Assembly: GCF_030159595.1 (NCBI RefSeq)
Contig: NZ_BSKJ01000006.1
Span: 62,001 to 126,000, forward strand
DNA: 64,000 nt
Direction: 5' to 3'
Source: Pseudomonas putida
GTDB taxonomy: Bacteria > Pseudomonadota > Gammaproteobacteria > Pseudomonadales > Pseudomonadaceae
Below are positions 29,199-37,986 of the stretch, piece after piece; within the stretch, counting starts at the first letter, position 1, and every line of letters starts with the position of its first letter. The notes beneath the pieces were generated by a model. That model was not told the origin of the DNA, made no database searches, and saw nothing but the letters and a program-made list of their open reading frames with translations. A program made the position numbers and the translations under genes.

Positions 29199-29595
29199 CG
29201 GCCTGGCGATACAGCGGCAGGATCAGGTCGCGGGTCAGCGGTGCCAGTTGCAGGACTGGCGACTGATCGGCGGCCAACCACACCACCTCTTCGATCTCCG
29301 CAGCCGGTGTTACCAGTGCTGCGCTGTCGACACGGAACAGTTCGGCTTGCACTTCAAAGCCGGGTTCGTTCGCGGCCGGGGCGCTGAACTGGCCCAGATG
29401 CACGGCCTGATCCGGGCTGATGTTCAGGCCCAGCTCTTCCTGCAGCTCACGCACCAGCGCCTGCAGGGGCGATTCGCCGGCATCGATCTTGCCACCTGGC
29501 TGCATGAAGGCCTCGGTGCCGCGCTTGCGCACCAGCAGGGTGCGGCCCTGAGGGTCAATCAGCAGGGCAGCGGCGATGCGGATGATGTTGGGCAT
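29182..29595 (-). CDS. Nudix hydrolase (MutT-like)
   Basis: The protein has 137 residues with a complete Nudix box, GGKIDAGESPLQALVRELQEELGL, split over the conserved spacing G-x5-E-x7-REUxEExGU. The substrate cannot be read. I chose the ATG starting MPNIIRIAAALLID. Upstream in-frame sequence runs into a repeat and is unlikely to be coding. The 3' end overlaps metR by 17 bp on the opposite strand. Confidence 0.85.
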   Translation of the reverse strand: MPNIIRIAAALLIDPQGRTLLVRKRGTEAFMQPGGKIDAGESPLQALVRELQEELGLNISPDQAVHLGQFSAPAANEPGFEVQAELFRVDSAALVTPAAEIEEVVWLAADQSPVLQLAPLTRDLILPLYRQAVSVPR

Positions 29596-29672
29596 GGGAG
29601 GGCTCGCTGGAAACAATGGCCGGGGAGGATCCCATGGGGGGCTTTGGCCTGACAAGGCCAGCCTCCTCCATA

Positions 29673-29704
29673 CCCCTTTCGCGGGTGAACCTGCTCCCAC
29701 AGGG
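29673..29704. repeat. Single REP-like element
   Basis: CCCTTTCGCGGGTGAACCTG continues with CTCCCACAGGG, the same core as the paired elements at 37.9 kb, but it occurs alone. Confidence 0.55.
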
Positions 29705-29847
29705 TATGTGTTGCGCCTGCGGTCATCGCCTTGATTCGAGAATGATTTTCGCTACCCCGATTTTAATTTGCAGCGCCCCGCAACTTGGCTATGGTCGGGG
29801 TTTGCCCCCAGGCCCTGAGCCTGACCGCGCCATCGCAAGGACCCCGT

Positions 29848-31467
29848 ATGAGCCTGTCACTTCTCAGCCGCTATGCCTTCTTCGCCGCCTGTGTGCTATT
29901 CACCCTGGCGAGCCTGCCCTTCACCCACCACGAATGGTTGTGGCCGTTCACCCTGACCACGGGCATCCTCAGCCTGATCGGCCTGTTCGACCTGCTGCAG
30001 CAACGCCACGCGGTGCGTCGCAACTACCCGATCCTGGGCAACATCCGCTATCTGGTCGAAGCCATTCGCCCGGAAATCCGCCAGTACCTGCTGGAATCGG
30101 ACAGCGATGCATTGCCGTTCTCCCGCGCCCAGCGTTCGCTGGTGTATGCCCGGGCGAAGAACGAAGCTTCGGACAAACCCTTCGGCACCCTGATCGATGT
30201 GTACGAGTCCGGCTTCGAGTTCATCGGCCACTCCATGCGCCCAGCCCCCCTGGCCGACCCGGCCAGCTTCCGCGTCATCGTCGGCGGGCCGCAGTGCAGC
30301 CAACCGTACTCGGCCTCGATTTTCAACATTTCGGCAATGAGCTTCGGCTCGCTCAGCGCCAATGCCATCCGCGCCCTCAACCAAGGCGCCAAGCTGGGCA
30401 ACTTCCACCATGACACCGGCGAAGGCAGCATCAGCCCTTATCACCGGGAACACGGTGGCGATCTGGTCTGGGAGCTTGGCAGTGGCTACTTCGGCTGCCG
30501 CACACCAGACGGGCGCTTCGACCCCGAACGCTTTGCCGCCCAGGCGCGCAGCCCGCAGGTTCGGATGATCGAAATCAAGATGAGCCAGGGCGCCAAACCC
30601 GGCCATGGCGGCATCCTGCCCAAACACAAGGTGACCCAGGAAATCGCCGAGACGCGTGGCGTGCTGATGGGTGAGGACTGCATTTCGCCCTCACGCCACA
30701 GCGCATTCTCGACGCCGATCGAGATGATGCAGTTCATTGCCCAGCTGCGCGAACTGTCCGGCGGCAAACCGGTGGGTTTCAAGTTCTGCCTGGGCCACCC
30801 CTGGGAGTTCATGGGCATCGCCAAAGCCATGCTGGAAACCGGCATCCTGCCCGACTTCATCGTCGTCGATGGCAAGGAAGGCGGCACCGGCGCAGCACCG
30901 GTGGAGTTCACCGACCATATCGGTGTACCACTGCGCGAAGGACTGCTGTTCGTGCACAACACGCTGGTTGGCCTGAACCTGCGTGACAAGATCAAGCTAG
31001 GCGCCAGCGGCAAGATCGTCAGCGCCTTCGACATTGCCAGCGTGCTGGCCATTGGTGCTGACTGGGCAAATTCGGCGCGCGGCTTCATGTTCGCCATCGG
31101 CTGCATTCAGTCGCAGAGCTGCCACACCAACAAGTGCCCGACCGGCGTGGCCACACAAGACCCGCTGCGCCAGCGTGCGCTGGTGGTGCCGGACAAGGCC
31201 CAGCGGGTGTTGAACTTCCACCACAATACGTTGCGCGCCTTGGCCGAAATGCTCGCGGCGGCAGGTTTGGAACACCCGGCGCAACTGGAGGCCAAACACC
31301 TTGTGCGACGCATCTCCGCCACCGAGATCAAGCTGTTCTCGCAGATGCATGTGTTCTTGAAGCCGGGGGAGTTGCTGACGGGCGAGGTGAACGGCCAGTT
31401 CTATTCGCGCATGTGGCAACTGGCGCGGGCGGACAGTTTCGAGCCCAATAGCGAAGTGGCGGCCTGA
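29848..31467 (+). CDS. Membrane-anchored FMN-binding glutamate synthase-like protein
   Basis: The protein has 539 residues. Two membrane spans occupy residues about 8-25 and 32-50. The rest is the FMN/glutamate-synthase central domain: MSFGSLSANAIRALNQGA, GEGSISPYH, KMSQGAKPGHGGILP, and the CHTNKCPTGVATQ loop that in GltB helps hold an iron-sulfur cluster. The glutaminase and C-terminal domains of full GltB are absent. Proteins of this shape are widespread, but the reaction is not settled. The start is ATG after AAGGA. Read alone and ended by a strong hairpin. Confidence 0.85.
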   Translation: MSLSLLSRYAFFAACVLFTLASLPFTHHEWLWPFTLTTGILSLIGLFDLLQQRHAVRRNYPILGNIRYLVEAIRPEIRQYLLESDSDALPFSRAQRSLVYARAKNEASDKPFGTLIDVYESGFEFIGHSMRPAPLADPASFRVIVGGPQCSQPYSASIFNISAMSFGSLSANAIRALNQGAKLGNFHHDTGEGSISPYHREHGGDLVWELGSGYFGCRTPDGRFDPERFAAQARSPQVRMIEIKMSQGAKPGHGGILPKHKVTQEIAETRGVLMGEDCISPSRHSAFSTPIEMMQFIAQLRELSGGKPVGFKFCLGHPWEFMGIAKAMLETGILPDFIVVDGKEGGTGAAPVEFTDHIGVPLREGLLFVHNTLVGLNLRDKIKLGASGKIVSAFDIASVLAIGADWANSARGFMFAIGCIQSQSCHTNKCPTGVATQDPLRQRALVVPDKAQRVLNFHHNTLRALAEMLAAAGLEHPAQLEAKHLVRRISATEIKLFSQMHVFLKPGELLTGEVNGQFYSRMWQLARADSFEPNSEVAA

Positions 31468-31473
31468 CAGAAC

Positions 31474-31498
31474 GCTGGGGCTGTGTTGCAGCCCCAGC
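31474..31498. terminator. Hairpin between convergent genes
   Basis: GCTGGGGCTG / CAGCCCCAGC forms a perfect 10-bp stem with a 5-base loop and can serve both directions. Confidence 0.65.
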
Positions 31499-31507
31499 CA
31501 TATCCGA

Positions 31508-32926
31508 TCAGGAGGCGGTACTGGCTACACCTTGTACTTCTTTCGGCGCCAGACGGAACGCGTAGTACAGCACCGTCAGCAGCACCAGGAACGCCGGGCC
31601 GATGTACAGCGCCACGCGGGTATCCTCGAAGTACGCCATCAAGCCAACCACCAGCACCAGGAAGCCCAGCGCCAGGTACGAGCTCAGCGGCCACAGCCAC
31701 ATGCGGTACTTCAGCGCCTTGCGCTCAGCGGTAGTCAGGCCTGCGCGGAACTTGAGCTGCGCCAGCAGGATCATCACCCAGGTCCAGATCGCACCGAAGG
31801 TGGCAATCGACGTGACCCAGACAAAGACCTTTTCCGGCACCAGGTAGTTGGCCAGCACGCCCAGCAGCAGCGCGCCAATCGACAGCAGCAACGCGTTACG
31901 CGGTACGCCATTCTTCGAGGTACGGGCGAAGGCCGCCGGGGCCTGGCCGTTCTGCGCCAGGCTGTAGAGCATGCGCCCGGTGCTGAAGATGCCGCCGTTG
32001 CACGACGACAGCGCCGCAGTGATGACCACGAAGTTGATGATACCGGCGGCGGTCTTGATGCCGAGGCGTTCGAAGGTCATGACGAACGGGCTGCCCTGGC
32101 TGCCGATTTCGTTCCACGGGTAGATCGACAGGATCACGAACAACGCACCGACGTAGAACAGCAGGATGCGCCAGAACACCGAGCCGATGGCCTGCGGGAT
32201 GGTCTTTTGCGGGTTGCGTGCTTCGCCGGCGGTCAGACCGATCATTTCCACGCCCAGGTAGGCGAACATCACCATCTGCAGCGACATCAGCACGCCGGTC
32301 ACGCCATTGGGCATGAAGCCACCGTTGCTCCACAGGTTGGAAATGCCCACAGCCACACCGTCATTGCCGAAGCCGAAGGCAATGACGCCGATGCCGCCGA
32401 GGACCATGGCGATGATGGTGACGATCTTGATCAGGGCGAACCAGAACTCGAACTCACCGAAGGCCTTCACCGCCACCAGGTTGACCGCGCCCATGCTACC
32501 CAAGGCCGCCAGGGCCCAGATCCAGCGCGGTACATCGGGGAACCAGATGCCCATGTAGATGGCCACTGCGGTGATTTCGGCAACGCAGGTCACCAGCCAC
32601 AGGAACCAGTAGTTCCAGCCGGTGAGAAAGCCCGCCAGCGGGCCGAGGTAATCCTGGGCATAGCGGCTGAACGAACCGGCGACGGGGTTGTGCACGGCCA
32701 TTTCACCAAGGGCGCGCATGATCACCAGGATGGCCAGGCCGCCGATGATGTAGGACAGCATGATGGCTGGGCCGGCCATTTCGATGGCCTTGGCCGAGCC
32801 GAGGAAGAGACCGACACCGATACAGGCGCCCAGCGCCATCAGGCGGATGTGCCGTTCGCCCAGTTCACGCTTGAGCGGGCCGCCTTCAGTGGCAGGGCCG
32901 TGGGCAGGGTGGTTGCCGACTGGCAT
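31508..32926 (-). CDS. Amino acid permease (APC superfamily, ProY/AnsP-like)
   Basis: A 472-residue permease with about 12 membrane spans. The family signature at the N-terminus reads RELGERHIRLMALGACIGVGLFLGS, with MRALGEMAVHNPVAGSFS after span 2 and YLGVEMIGLTAGEARNPQKTIP further on. It is the amino acid transporter subfamily that includes ProY, AroP, GabP and CycA, and ProY is the nearest in feel. Substrate remains open. The ATG has GAGG ten bases upstream. The gene faces away from the penicillin-binding protein gene. Confidence 0.88.
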   Translation of the reverse strand: MPVGNHPAHGPATEGGPLKRELGERHIRLMALGACIGVGLFLGSAKAIEMAGPAIMLSYIIGGLAILVIMRALGEMAVHNPVAGSFSRYAQDYLGPLAGFLTGWNYWFLWLVTCVAEITAVAIYMGIWFPDVPRWIWALAALGSMGAVNLVAVKAFGEFEFWFALIKIVTIIAMVLGGIGVIAFGFGNDGVAVGISNLWSNGGFMPNGVTGVLMSLQMVMFAYLGVEMIGLTAGEARNPQKTIPQAIGSVFWRILLFYVGALFVILSIYPWNEIGSQGSPFVMTFERLGIKTAAGIINFVVITAALSSCNGGIFSTGRMLYSLAQNGQAPAAFARTSKNGVPRNALLLSIGALLLGVLANYLVPEKVFVWVTSIATFGAIWTWVMILLAQLKFRAGLTTAERKALKYRMWLWPLSSYLALGFLVLVVGLMAYFEDTRVALYIGPAFLVLLTVLYYAFRLAPKEVQGVASTAS

Positions 32927-33318
32927 AGCAATACAACCTCATTTTGTTATTGGATTTGACCTTCGTGCAGCACCGGCCATGCCGATAGGCGTGGCGTTGG
33001 CTTGCCAGGCTGGCCTTATGGGCCGGCCCGTGTGCCGGAATAGAGCGCCCGGCAGGGCGAAGGGGGCGAGCAGTATAGGAAGAGCGTTGTAGGGGTTTTC
33101 ACTGTATATGTGCAGAAATTTGGCGAGAACCCCGGGATCGCGTCGCACTCATCACGATCGCCCGGGCACCATAGCAACATCCCTGTACGAAGAAACCCAC
33201 ACCAAAGCCGCATAGCCCTACCTCAGCTTTCTTCCCTTCCTACAAATTTTTCACCTCACCCGCTCAACGTCTAAGCTTCAGACAAGCAAGACGAAAATAC
33301 CTGGCCGGATAGAAGACT
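32927..33318. other. Intergenic region between divergent permease and PBP genes
   Basis: This region is 392 bp. On the minus strand TATACT (33072-33077) is a good -10 for the permease gene, though no strong -35 accompanies it. The right part before the PBP gene contains an AT-rich ACAAATTTTTCAC. No gene, repeat or clear operator was found. A synteny junction relative to KT2440 probably lies in or to the right of this gap. Confidence 0.5.
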
Positions 33319-36300
33319 ATGGGCGCACTGTGGCAATCGGAACCAACCAGAACGGAAGCACCCGAGATACCTCCGGCCGAGACGCCACAACCCAAGTCAC
33401 CCCGTCAGCGTCGGCTATGGTGGCGGCTGATCATCCTTATTCTGCTGGTGGCGCTGGTAGCCATAGGCTTCGCTGCGTATGACGAATTCCGCACCTCCGA
33501 GCTGCAATCGCGAGAATTCAGCAAACTGGCCGGCACGCTGACCTATTCACTGCAGCCCGGCCCCAGCGATGCCATCGTCTACCCCGGCGAAGGGCCGTTC
33601 GACAAACGCCTGGGCTACAGCGCCCTGGGCGAATTCCTGCCGCGCCTGCTCAAGCGTGACTACCTGATCAGCGAACAGGTGAAGTTTTCCCCAGCGTTAA
33701 TGAACTACGTTGATCACGGACTGTTCGTGCCCTATATCGAGAAAATCCAGGCCGGCCTGTCGATCACCGACTGCCGTGGCGACATGCTGTACCAGTACAA
33801 CTACCCGCAGCACCTGTACCCAGACTTTGCGGCGATCCCGCCGGTGATGGTCAACAGCCTGCTGTTCATCGAGAACCGCGACCTGCTCGATACCCAGGAC
33901 CCTCGCAACAACCCCGCCGTGGACTGGCCGCGCTTCGCCAAGGCCGCCTACAGCCAGGTGGCCAAGTACCTGGCCCTGCCCGGTCAATCCGCCGGCGGCA
34001 GTACCTTGGCCACGCAGCTGGAAAAGTACCGTCATTCACCAGACGGCCTGACGGTCTCGGGTGCCGAAAAAATCCGCCAGATGATTTCCGCCAGCGTGCG
34101 TGCCTACCAGGGTGGCCCCGACACCACCGAGGCGCGCCAGCGCATTGTGCGCGACTACCTCAACAGCGTGCCGCTGTCTGCGGTGCCTGGGCATGGTGAG
34201 GTGCATGGCATGGCCGAAGGTTTGCGGGTCTGGTACGGCGCCGATTTCGACCAGGTCAACCAGGCCCTGACGTCCACTGCCAGCGACCCCGAGAGCATGG
34301 CTGCACGCGGCCTGGCCCTGCGCCAGGTGCTGTCGCTGATGATTGCCCAGCGCCGCCCTTCACACTACCTGTCCAAGGGCCGGGTCGAGTTGGCCGAACT
34401 CACCGATTCGCACATCCGCGTGCTCGCCGCCAACAATGTGATCGAGCAGCCACTGGCCGATGCCGCGCTGGCCAGCAAAGCGGTGTACCGCGACTGGGTG
34501 GCGCAACCGACCATCGTGCCGATCGTCACCAACAAGGGCATCAGCCTGGCACGCAACCGCATGGCAGCCATGCTCAACCGCCCGCTGTATGACCTCGACC
34601 GCCTCGACGTGTCGGCCACCAGTACGTTGCAGGCAGACTTGCAGTTGCAAGTGAGCCAGTACCTGAAGAACCTTGCCGACCCCGAATTCGCGGCGCAGAT
34701 CGGCCTGATCGGCGAACGCCTGCTGACCAGCAAGACCACCGACCAGGTGAGCTACAGCTTCACCCTGTTCGAGCGCACCGGCGACGGCTCGCGGGTGCGG
34801 GTACAGACAGACAGCACCAACCAACCCTTCGACATCAACGAAGGCAGCAAGCTGGAGCTGGGCTCCACCGCCAAGCTGCGGGTGCTGACCACCTATCTGG
34901 AGATCATCGCCGAGCTACACGACAAGTACGCTGGCAAGCCAGCCGCCGAGTTGAAGAAAGTCGAAGTCGCCGAACTCGACCGCATTACCCAGTGGTCGCT
35001 GGAGTGGCTGGCGCAAAACAGCAAGAACCAGAGCCTGGATGCCATGCTCGACGCTGCGCTGGAGCGCAAGTATTCCGCCAATACCGGTGAAGCCTTCTTC
35101 ACCGGCGGCGGCATGCATGTGTTCAACAACTTCCGCAAGGAAGACAACAACCGCAACCCGACGCTCAAGGATGCCCTGCGCGAATCGATCAACCTGCCGT
35201 TCATCCGGCTGATGCGCGATCTGGTGCGCTATGTGACCTACCAGCAGCCGTACAACCGCGTACCACTGCTGAAGGACGATGCCGATCCGCGCCGCCAGGA
35301 ATACCTGGCCCGCTTCGCCGACAAGGAAGGCACCAACTACCTGATGCGCTTCTGGAAGAAATACCAGCGCAAGACCTCGCAACAACGCCTGGACACCTTC
35401 CTCGACAGCATGCGCGTGACCCCACAGCGGCTGGCTGCCGTGCACCGCTACCTGTTCCCCGAAGCCGGCCAGGAAACCTTCAATGCCTTCGTACGTGCCC
35501 ACCTGAAGGGCGACAAGATTGCCTTGGGCAAGCTGACCGACGGCCGACTGTCAGAGATGTACGAAGCCTACGGCCCGGGCAAATACGACCTGCCCGACCA
35601 GGGCTACATCGCCAAGGTTCACCCGCTGGACCTGTGGCTGCTCGGCTACTTGCTGAAGAACCCCAGTTCGACCCTGACCGAGATGGTCAACGCCAGCCGC
35701 TTCGAGCGCCAGGAAGTGTACGGCTGGCTGTTCAAGAGCCGCCACCAGGGCGCCCGCGACAGCCGCATCCGCACCATGGTCGAGATCGAAGCCTTCCTCG
35801 ACATCCACCAGCGCTGGAAGCGCGTGGGCTATCCGTTCGACCACCTGGTGCCCTCGCTGGCCACCGCCATCGGCAGCTCGGGCGACCGCCCCGCCGCCCT
35901 TTCCGAACTGGTGGGCATCATTCAGAACGACGGCATTCGCCTGCCAACCCTGCGCATCGACACCCTGCACTTTGCGGCCAACACACCTTACGAGACCAAA
36001 CTGATCACCGACCCGGACCGGGGCGTGCGGATTCTGCCGGTTGAAGTGGCACGTGCGCTCAAAGGCGCCATGTCGCAGGTGGTAGATGCAGGCACTGCGC
36101 GGCGTATTTCCGGCAGCTTCAAGCTGCAGGACGGCACGCCGCTGGTGATGGGTGGCAAGACCGGTACCGGTGACAACCGCATCGAAAGCTTCGGCGCCGG
36201 CGGTCGGTTGATTGGCTCGCGCTCGCTGAACCGTACCGCCACCTTCGTGTTCTTCCTGGGCGACAACCACTTCGGCACCCTCACCGCCTTCGTCCCGGGG

Positions 36301-36468
36301 CGCTCGGCAGAGGCGTTCAAATTCACCTCGGCGCTGCCGGTGCAGGTGCTCAAGGGCATGGCCCCGATCCTCATGCCGTACCTGCAGCCGGGCAATCCGA
36401 ATGAATGCAAACCGCCGCAGGTTGCCCTGCACACACCACCAGCGGCAGGGAACGTATCGAATGACTAG
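33319..36468 (+). CDS. Bifunctional penicillin-binding protein with long transpeptidase insertion
   Basis: The protein has 1049 residues, longer than usual class A PBPs. A Pro-rich cytoplasmic start leads to one membrane span (about 34-52). The glycosyltransferase (GT51) domain shows catalytic E185 in FIENRDLLD and the GGSTLATQLEK motif at 226-236. Transpeptidase motifs are complete: S516-TAK, S623-IN and K947-TG. The distance from SxN to KTG is about 320 residues, roughly twice the usual, so a block of about 150-200 residues seems inserted there. It should build and cross-link peptidoglycan. Monocistronic, with a Fur-like box right at its end. Confidence 0.88.
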   Translation: MGALWQSEPTRTEAPEIPPAETPQPKSPRQRRLWWRLIILILLVALVAIGFAAYDEFRTSELQSREFSKLAGTLTYSLQPGPSDAIVYPGEGPFDKRLGYSALGEFLPRLLKRDYLISEQVKFSPALMNYVDHGLFVPYIEKIQAGLSITDCRGDMLYQYNYPQHLYPDFAAIPPVMVNSLLFIENRDLLDTQDPRNNPAVDWPRFAKAAYSQVAKYLALPGQSAGGSTLATQLEKYRHSPDGLTVSGAEKIRQMISASVRAYQGGPDTTEARQRIVRDYLNSVPLSAVPGHGEVHGMAEGLRVWYGADFDQVNQALTSTASDPESMAARGLALRQVLSLMIAQRRPSHYLSKGRVELAELTDSHIRVLAANNVIEQPLADAALASKAVYRDWVAQPTIVPIVTNKGISLARNRMAAMLNRPLYDLDRLDVSATSTLQADLQLQVSQYLKNLADPEFAAQIGLIGERLLTSKTTDQVSYSFTLFERTGDGSRVRVQTDSTNQPFDINEGSKLELGSTAKLRVLTTYLEIIAELHDKYAGKPAAELKKVEVAELDRITQWSLEWLAQNSKNQSLDAMLDAALERKYSANTGEAFFTGGGMHVFNNFRKEDNNRNPTLKDALRESINLPFIRLMRDLVRYVTYQQPYNRVPLLKDDADPRRQEYLARFADKEGTNYLMRFWKKYQRKTSQQRLDTFLDSMRVTPQRLAAVHRYLFPEAGQETFNAFVRAHLKGDKIALGKLTDGRLSEMYEAYGPGKYDLPDQGYIAKVHPLDLWLLGYLLKNPSSTLTEMVNASRFERQEVYGWLFKSRHQGARDSRIRTMVEIEAFLDIHQRWKRVGYPFDHLVPSLATAIGSSGDRPAALSELVGIIQNDGIRLPTLRIDTLHFAANTPYETKLITDPDRGVRILPVEVARALKGAMSQVVDAGTARRISGSFKLQDGTPLVMGGKTGTGDNRIESFGAGGRLIGSRSLNRTATFVFFLGDNHFGTLTAFVPGRSAEAFKFTSALPVQVLKGMAPILMPYLQPGNPNECKPPQVALHTPPAAGNVSND

Positions 36469-36480
36469 ATGATAATCATC
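36468..36480. promoter_or_regulatory. Fur-like palindrome
   Basis: GATGATAATCATC is a near-perfect 13-bp palindrome matching the core of Fur boxes (ATGATAATCAT). It overlaps the PBP stop and lies about 90 bp before the PadR-type repressor gene. Confidence 0.55.
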
Positions 36481-36502
36481 GGCATTGAAGGGCTTGTCTT
36501 TA

Positions 36503-36534
36503 GATATATCTTGAGTAATATCTTAAGATATATC
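36503..36534. promoter_or_regulatory. Operator-like inverted repeat before padR-type gene
   Basis: GATATATCTTGAG and CTTAAGATATATC are 13-bp arms with one mismatch, 6 bp apart, 23 bp before the repressor start. The position and AT-rich palindromic form suggest autoregulation by the PadR-family product. Confidence 0.65.
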
Positions 36535-36557
36535 GCAAACGACGGAGCCCTGTCCCC

Positions 36558-37103
36558 ATGCGCGAACACACCCCCCATGATCCCTTCGAGCGGCGCCCCG
36601 GCCGCGGCGAGCGCGGCCCACGCGTCTTCGCCCCCGGTGACCTCAAGCTGCTGATGCTGGACCTGCTGGCCGAGCAGCCCGGCCACGGTTATGACCTGAT
36701 CCGCCAGATCGAAAACCTCTTCGACGGCAGCTACAGCCCAAGCCCCGGAGTGATCTACCCCACGTTGAACTTCCTTGAAGAAGCCGAGCTGATCAGTGGC
36801 CAGGTGCAAGGCAGCAAGCGCCTTTATGCCATCACCGATGCCGGCCGCAGTGCCCTGGCCGAGCAGGCTGTCGCCCTGGACGGCGTGCGCATGCGCATCG
36901 AAGTCAGCAAACGCGCCCTGCGCGGCCATGACCGCCCGCCAGAAATTCACGAAGCGGTCGGCAACCTGCGTCACGCACTGCACATGCACAGCGGCCGCTG
37001 GACACCGGAAGAAATCGAACGGGTTCGCGACCTGCTCAACCATACCGCCAAAGCCATCGCCTCCGGGCCGGCCGAACCTGTCAGGGAGACTTCCCATGAG
37101 TGA
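36558..37103 (+). CDS. PadR-family repressor, YqjI (NfeR)-like
   Basis: A 181-residue winged-helix regulator. The core FAPGDLKLLMLDLLAEQPGHGYDLI, SPSPGVIYPTLNFLEE and the wing LYAITDAGRSAL match E. coli YqjI, the nickel-responsive repressor of the ferric reductase gene yqjH. The long His/Cys-rich metal-binding head of YqjI is reduced here to a short Arg/Pro-rich lead with a single His in the first 15 residues, so metal sensing may differ. It overlaps the reductase gene by 8 bp in one operon, whereas in E. coli the two are divergent. Confidence 0.8.
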   Translation: MREHTPHDPFERRPGRGERGPRVFAPGDLKLLMLDLLAEQPGHGYDLIRQIENLFDGSYSPSPGVIYPTLNFLEEAELISGQVQGSKRLYAITDAGRSALAEQAVALDGVRMRIEVSKRALRGHDRPPEIHEAVGNLRHALHMHSGRWTPEEIERVRDLLNHTAKAIASGPAEPVRETSHE

Positions 37104-37857
37104 CACCATCCACCGCGTCAACCACGAGATCCGTCAACGCCGCCTGCAAGTACTGCAGGTCACCGACCTCACCCCACGCATGCGCCGCATCACCCTCGGC
37201 GGTGCCGAACTGCAAGGCTTCACCAGCGTAGGTAGCGACGACCATATCAAGCTGCTGTTCGCCGAAACGCCGGAGCAACAGCAGGCCATCGAGGCACGCA
37301 ATCTGGGCCGGGACGGTGGTGCACGGCCCACCATGCGCGAGTACACGCCGCGGCGCATAGACCTGGTGGCCAATGAGCTGGATATCGACTTCGTGCTGCA
37401 CGGTGACGGCCCTGCCTCCACCTGGGCTGCGCAGGCCGCGCCGGGGCAAACCCTGGACATCGCCGGGCCACGGGCGTCGATGGTGGTGCCGGATATTTTT
37501 GACAGCTACTTGCTGATCGGTGACGAAACGGCCATTCCGGCGATTGGCCGCCGGCTGGAGGAACTACCGGCTGGCCGCCAGGTGCTGGCCGTGATCCAGA
37601 TTGAAGACGAGCAGGAACGTCAACCGCTGCCAAGCAAGGCACAAGTCGAAGTCATCTGGGTACGCCGCCAGCAGGAAGATTTGCTGGCATTGGTAAAAAA
37701 CCTGACCTTGCCGCAAGGCCGGTTGTATGGCTGGGTGGCACTGGAAAAAGCCCTGACCCGCCAGGCCAAGGCGCTGCTGCTGGAGAAAGGGGTGCCGGAA
37801 GATGCGCTGAAGGCTGCGGCCTACTGGCGTGCTGACGGGACTGCGGACGACGAGTGA
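37096..37857 (+). CDS. Siderophore-interacting ferric reductase, YqjH-like
   Basis: The flavoprotein has 253 residues and is of the ViuB/YqjH type, which reduces ferric siderophores in the cytoplasm to free iron. The FAD-binding R-x-Y-T motif is present in MREYTPRR. GPRAS follows, then LLIGDETAIPAIGRRLEELP in the NAD(P)H-binding half. I chose the ATG with GGGAGAC upstream, overlapping the repressor gene by 8 bp. Co-expression with its likely repressor and a Fur-like box upstream place it in metal homeostasis. Confidence 0.9.
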   Translation: MSDTIHRVNHEIRQRRLQVLQVTDLTPRMRRITLGGAELQGFTSVGSDDHIKLLFAETPEQQQAIEARNLGRDGGARPTMREYTPRRIDLVANELDIDFVLHGDGPASTWAAQAAPGQTLDIAGPRASMVVPDIFDSYLLIGDETAIPAIGRRLEELPAGRQVLAVIQIEDEQERQPLPSKAQVEVIWVRRQQEDLLALVKNLTLPQGRLYGWVALEKALTRQAKALLLEKGVPEDALKAAAYWRADGTADDE

Positions 37858-37872
37858 TTGTTATTACCTGTT

Positions 37873-37970
37873 CCGGCCCTTTCGCGGGCAAACCCGCTCC
37901 CACAGGTACATCGCCGCTCTTGAGGGCTGCGCTGTACCTGTGGGAGCGGGTTTACCCGCGAAAGGGCCGG
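37873..37970. repeat. Inverted REP doublet (BIME-like)
   Basis: Two 38-bp arms (37873-37910 and 37933-37970) are inverted copies with one mismatch, separated by 22 bp. The core is the GCGGG-x4-CCCGCTCCCACAG palindrome of P. putida REPs. It lies between converging genes and can fold into a very long hairpin. Confidence 0.9.
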
Positions 37971-37986
37971 TACTGACACAACAAAT

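Noticed and set aside
31532..32959. A 475-codon frame antisense to the permease gene
   Set aside because: The product is extremely rich in His, Gln and Arg, as expected from reading membrane-protein codons backwards.
36421..36540. Possible insertion-sequence end or attachment site at the 13-bp inverted repeat
   Set aside because: No transposase or direct target duplication is present, and the location immediately before a repressor gene fits an operator.
37873..37970. CRISPR-like repeat
   Set aside because: There are only two inverted copies. No direct repeats, regular spacers or cas genes are present.
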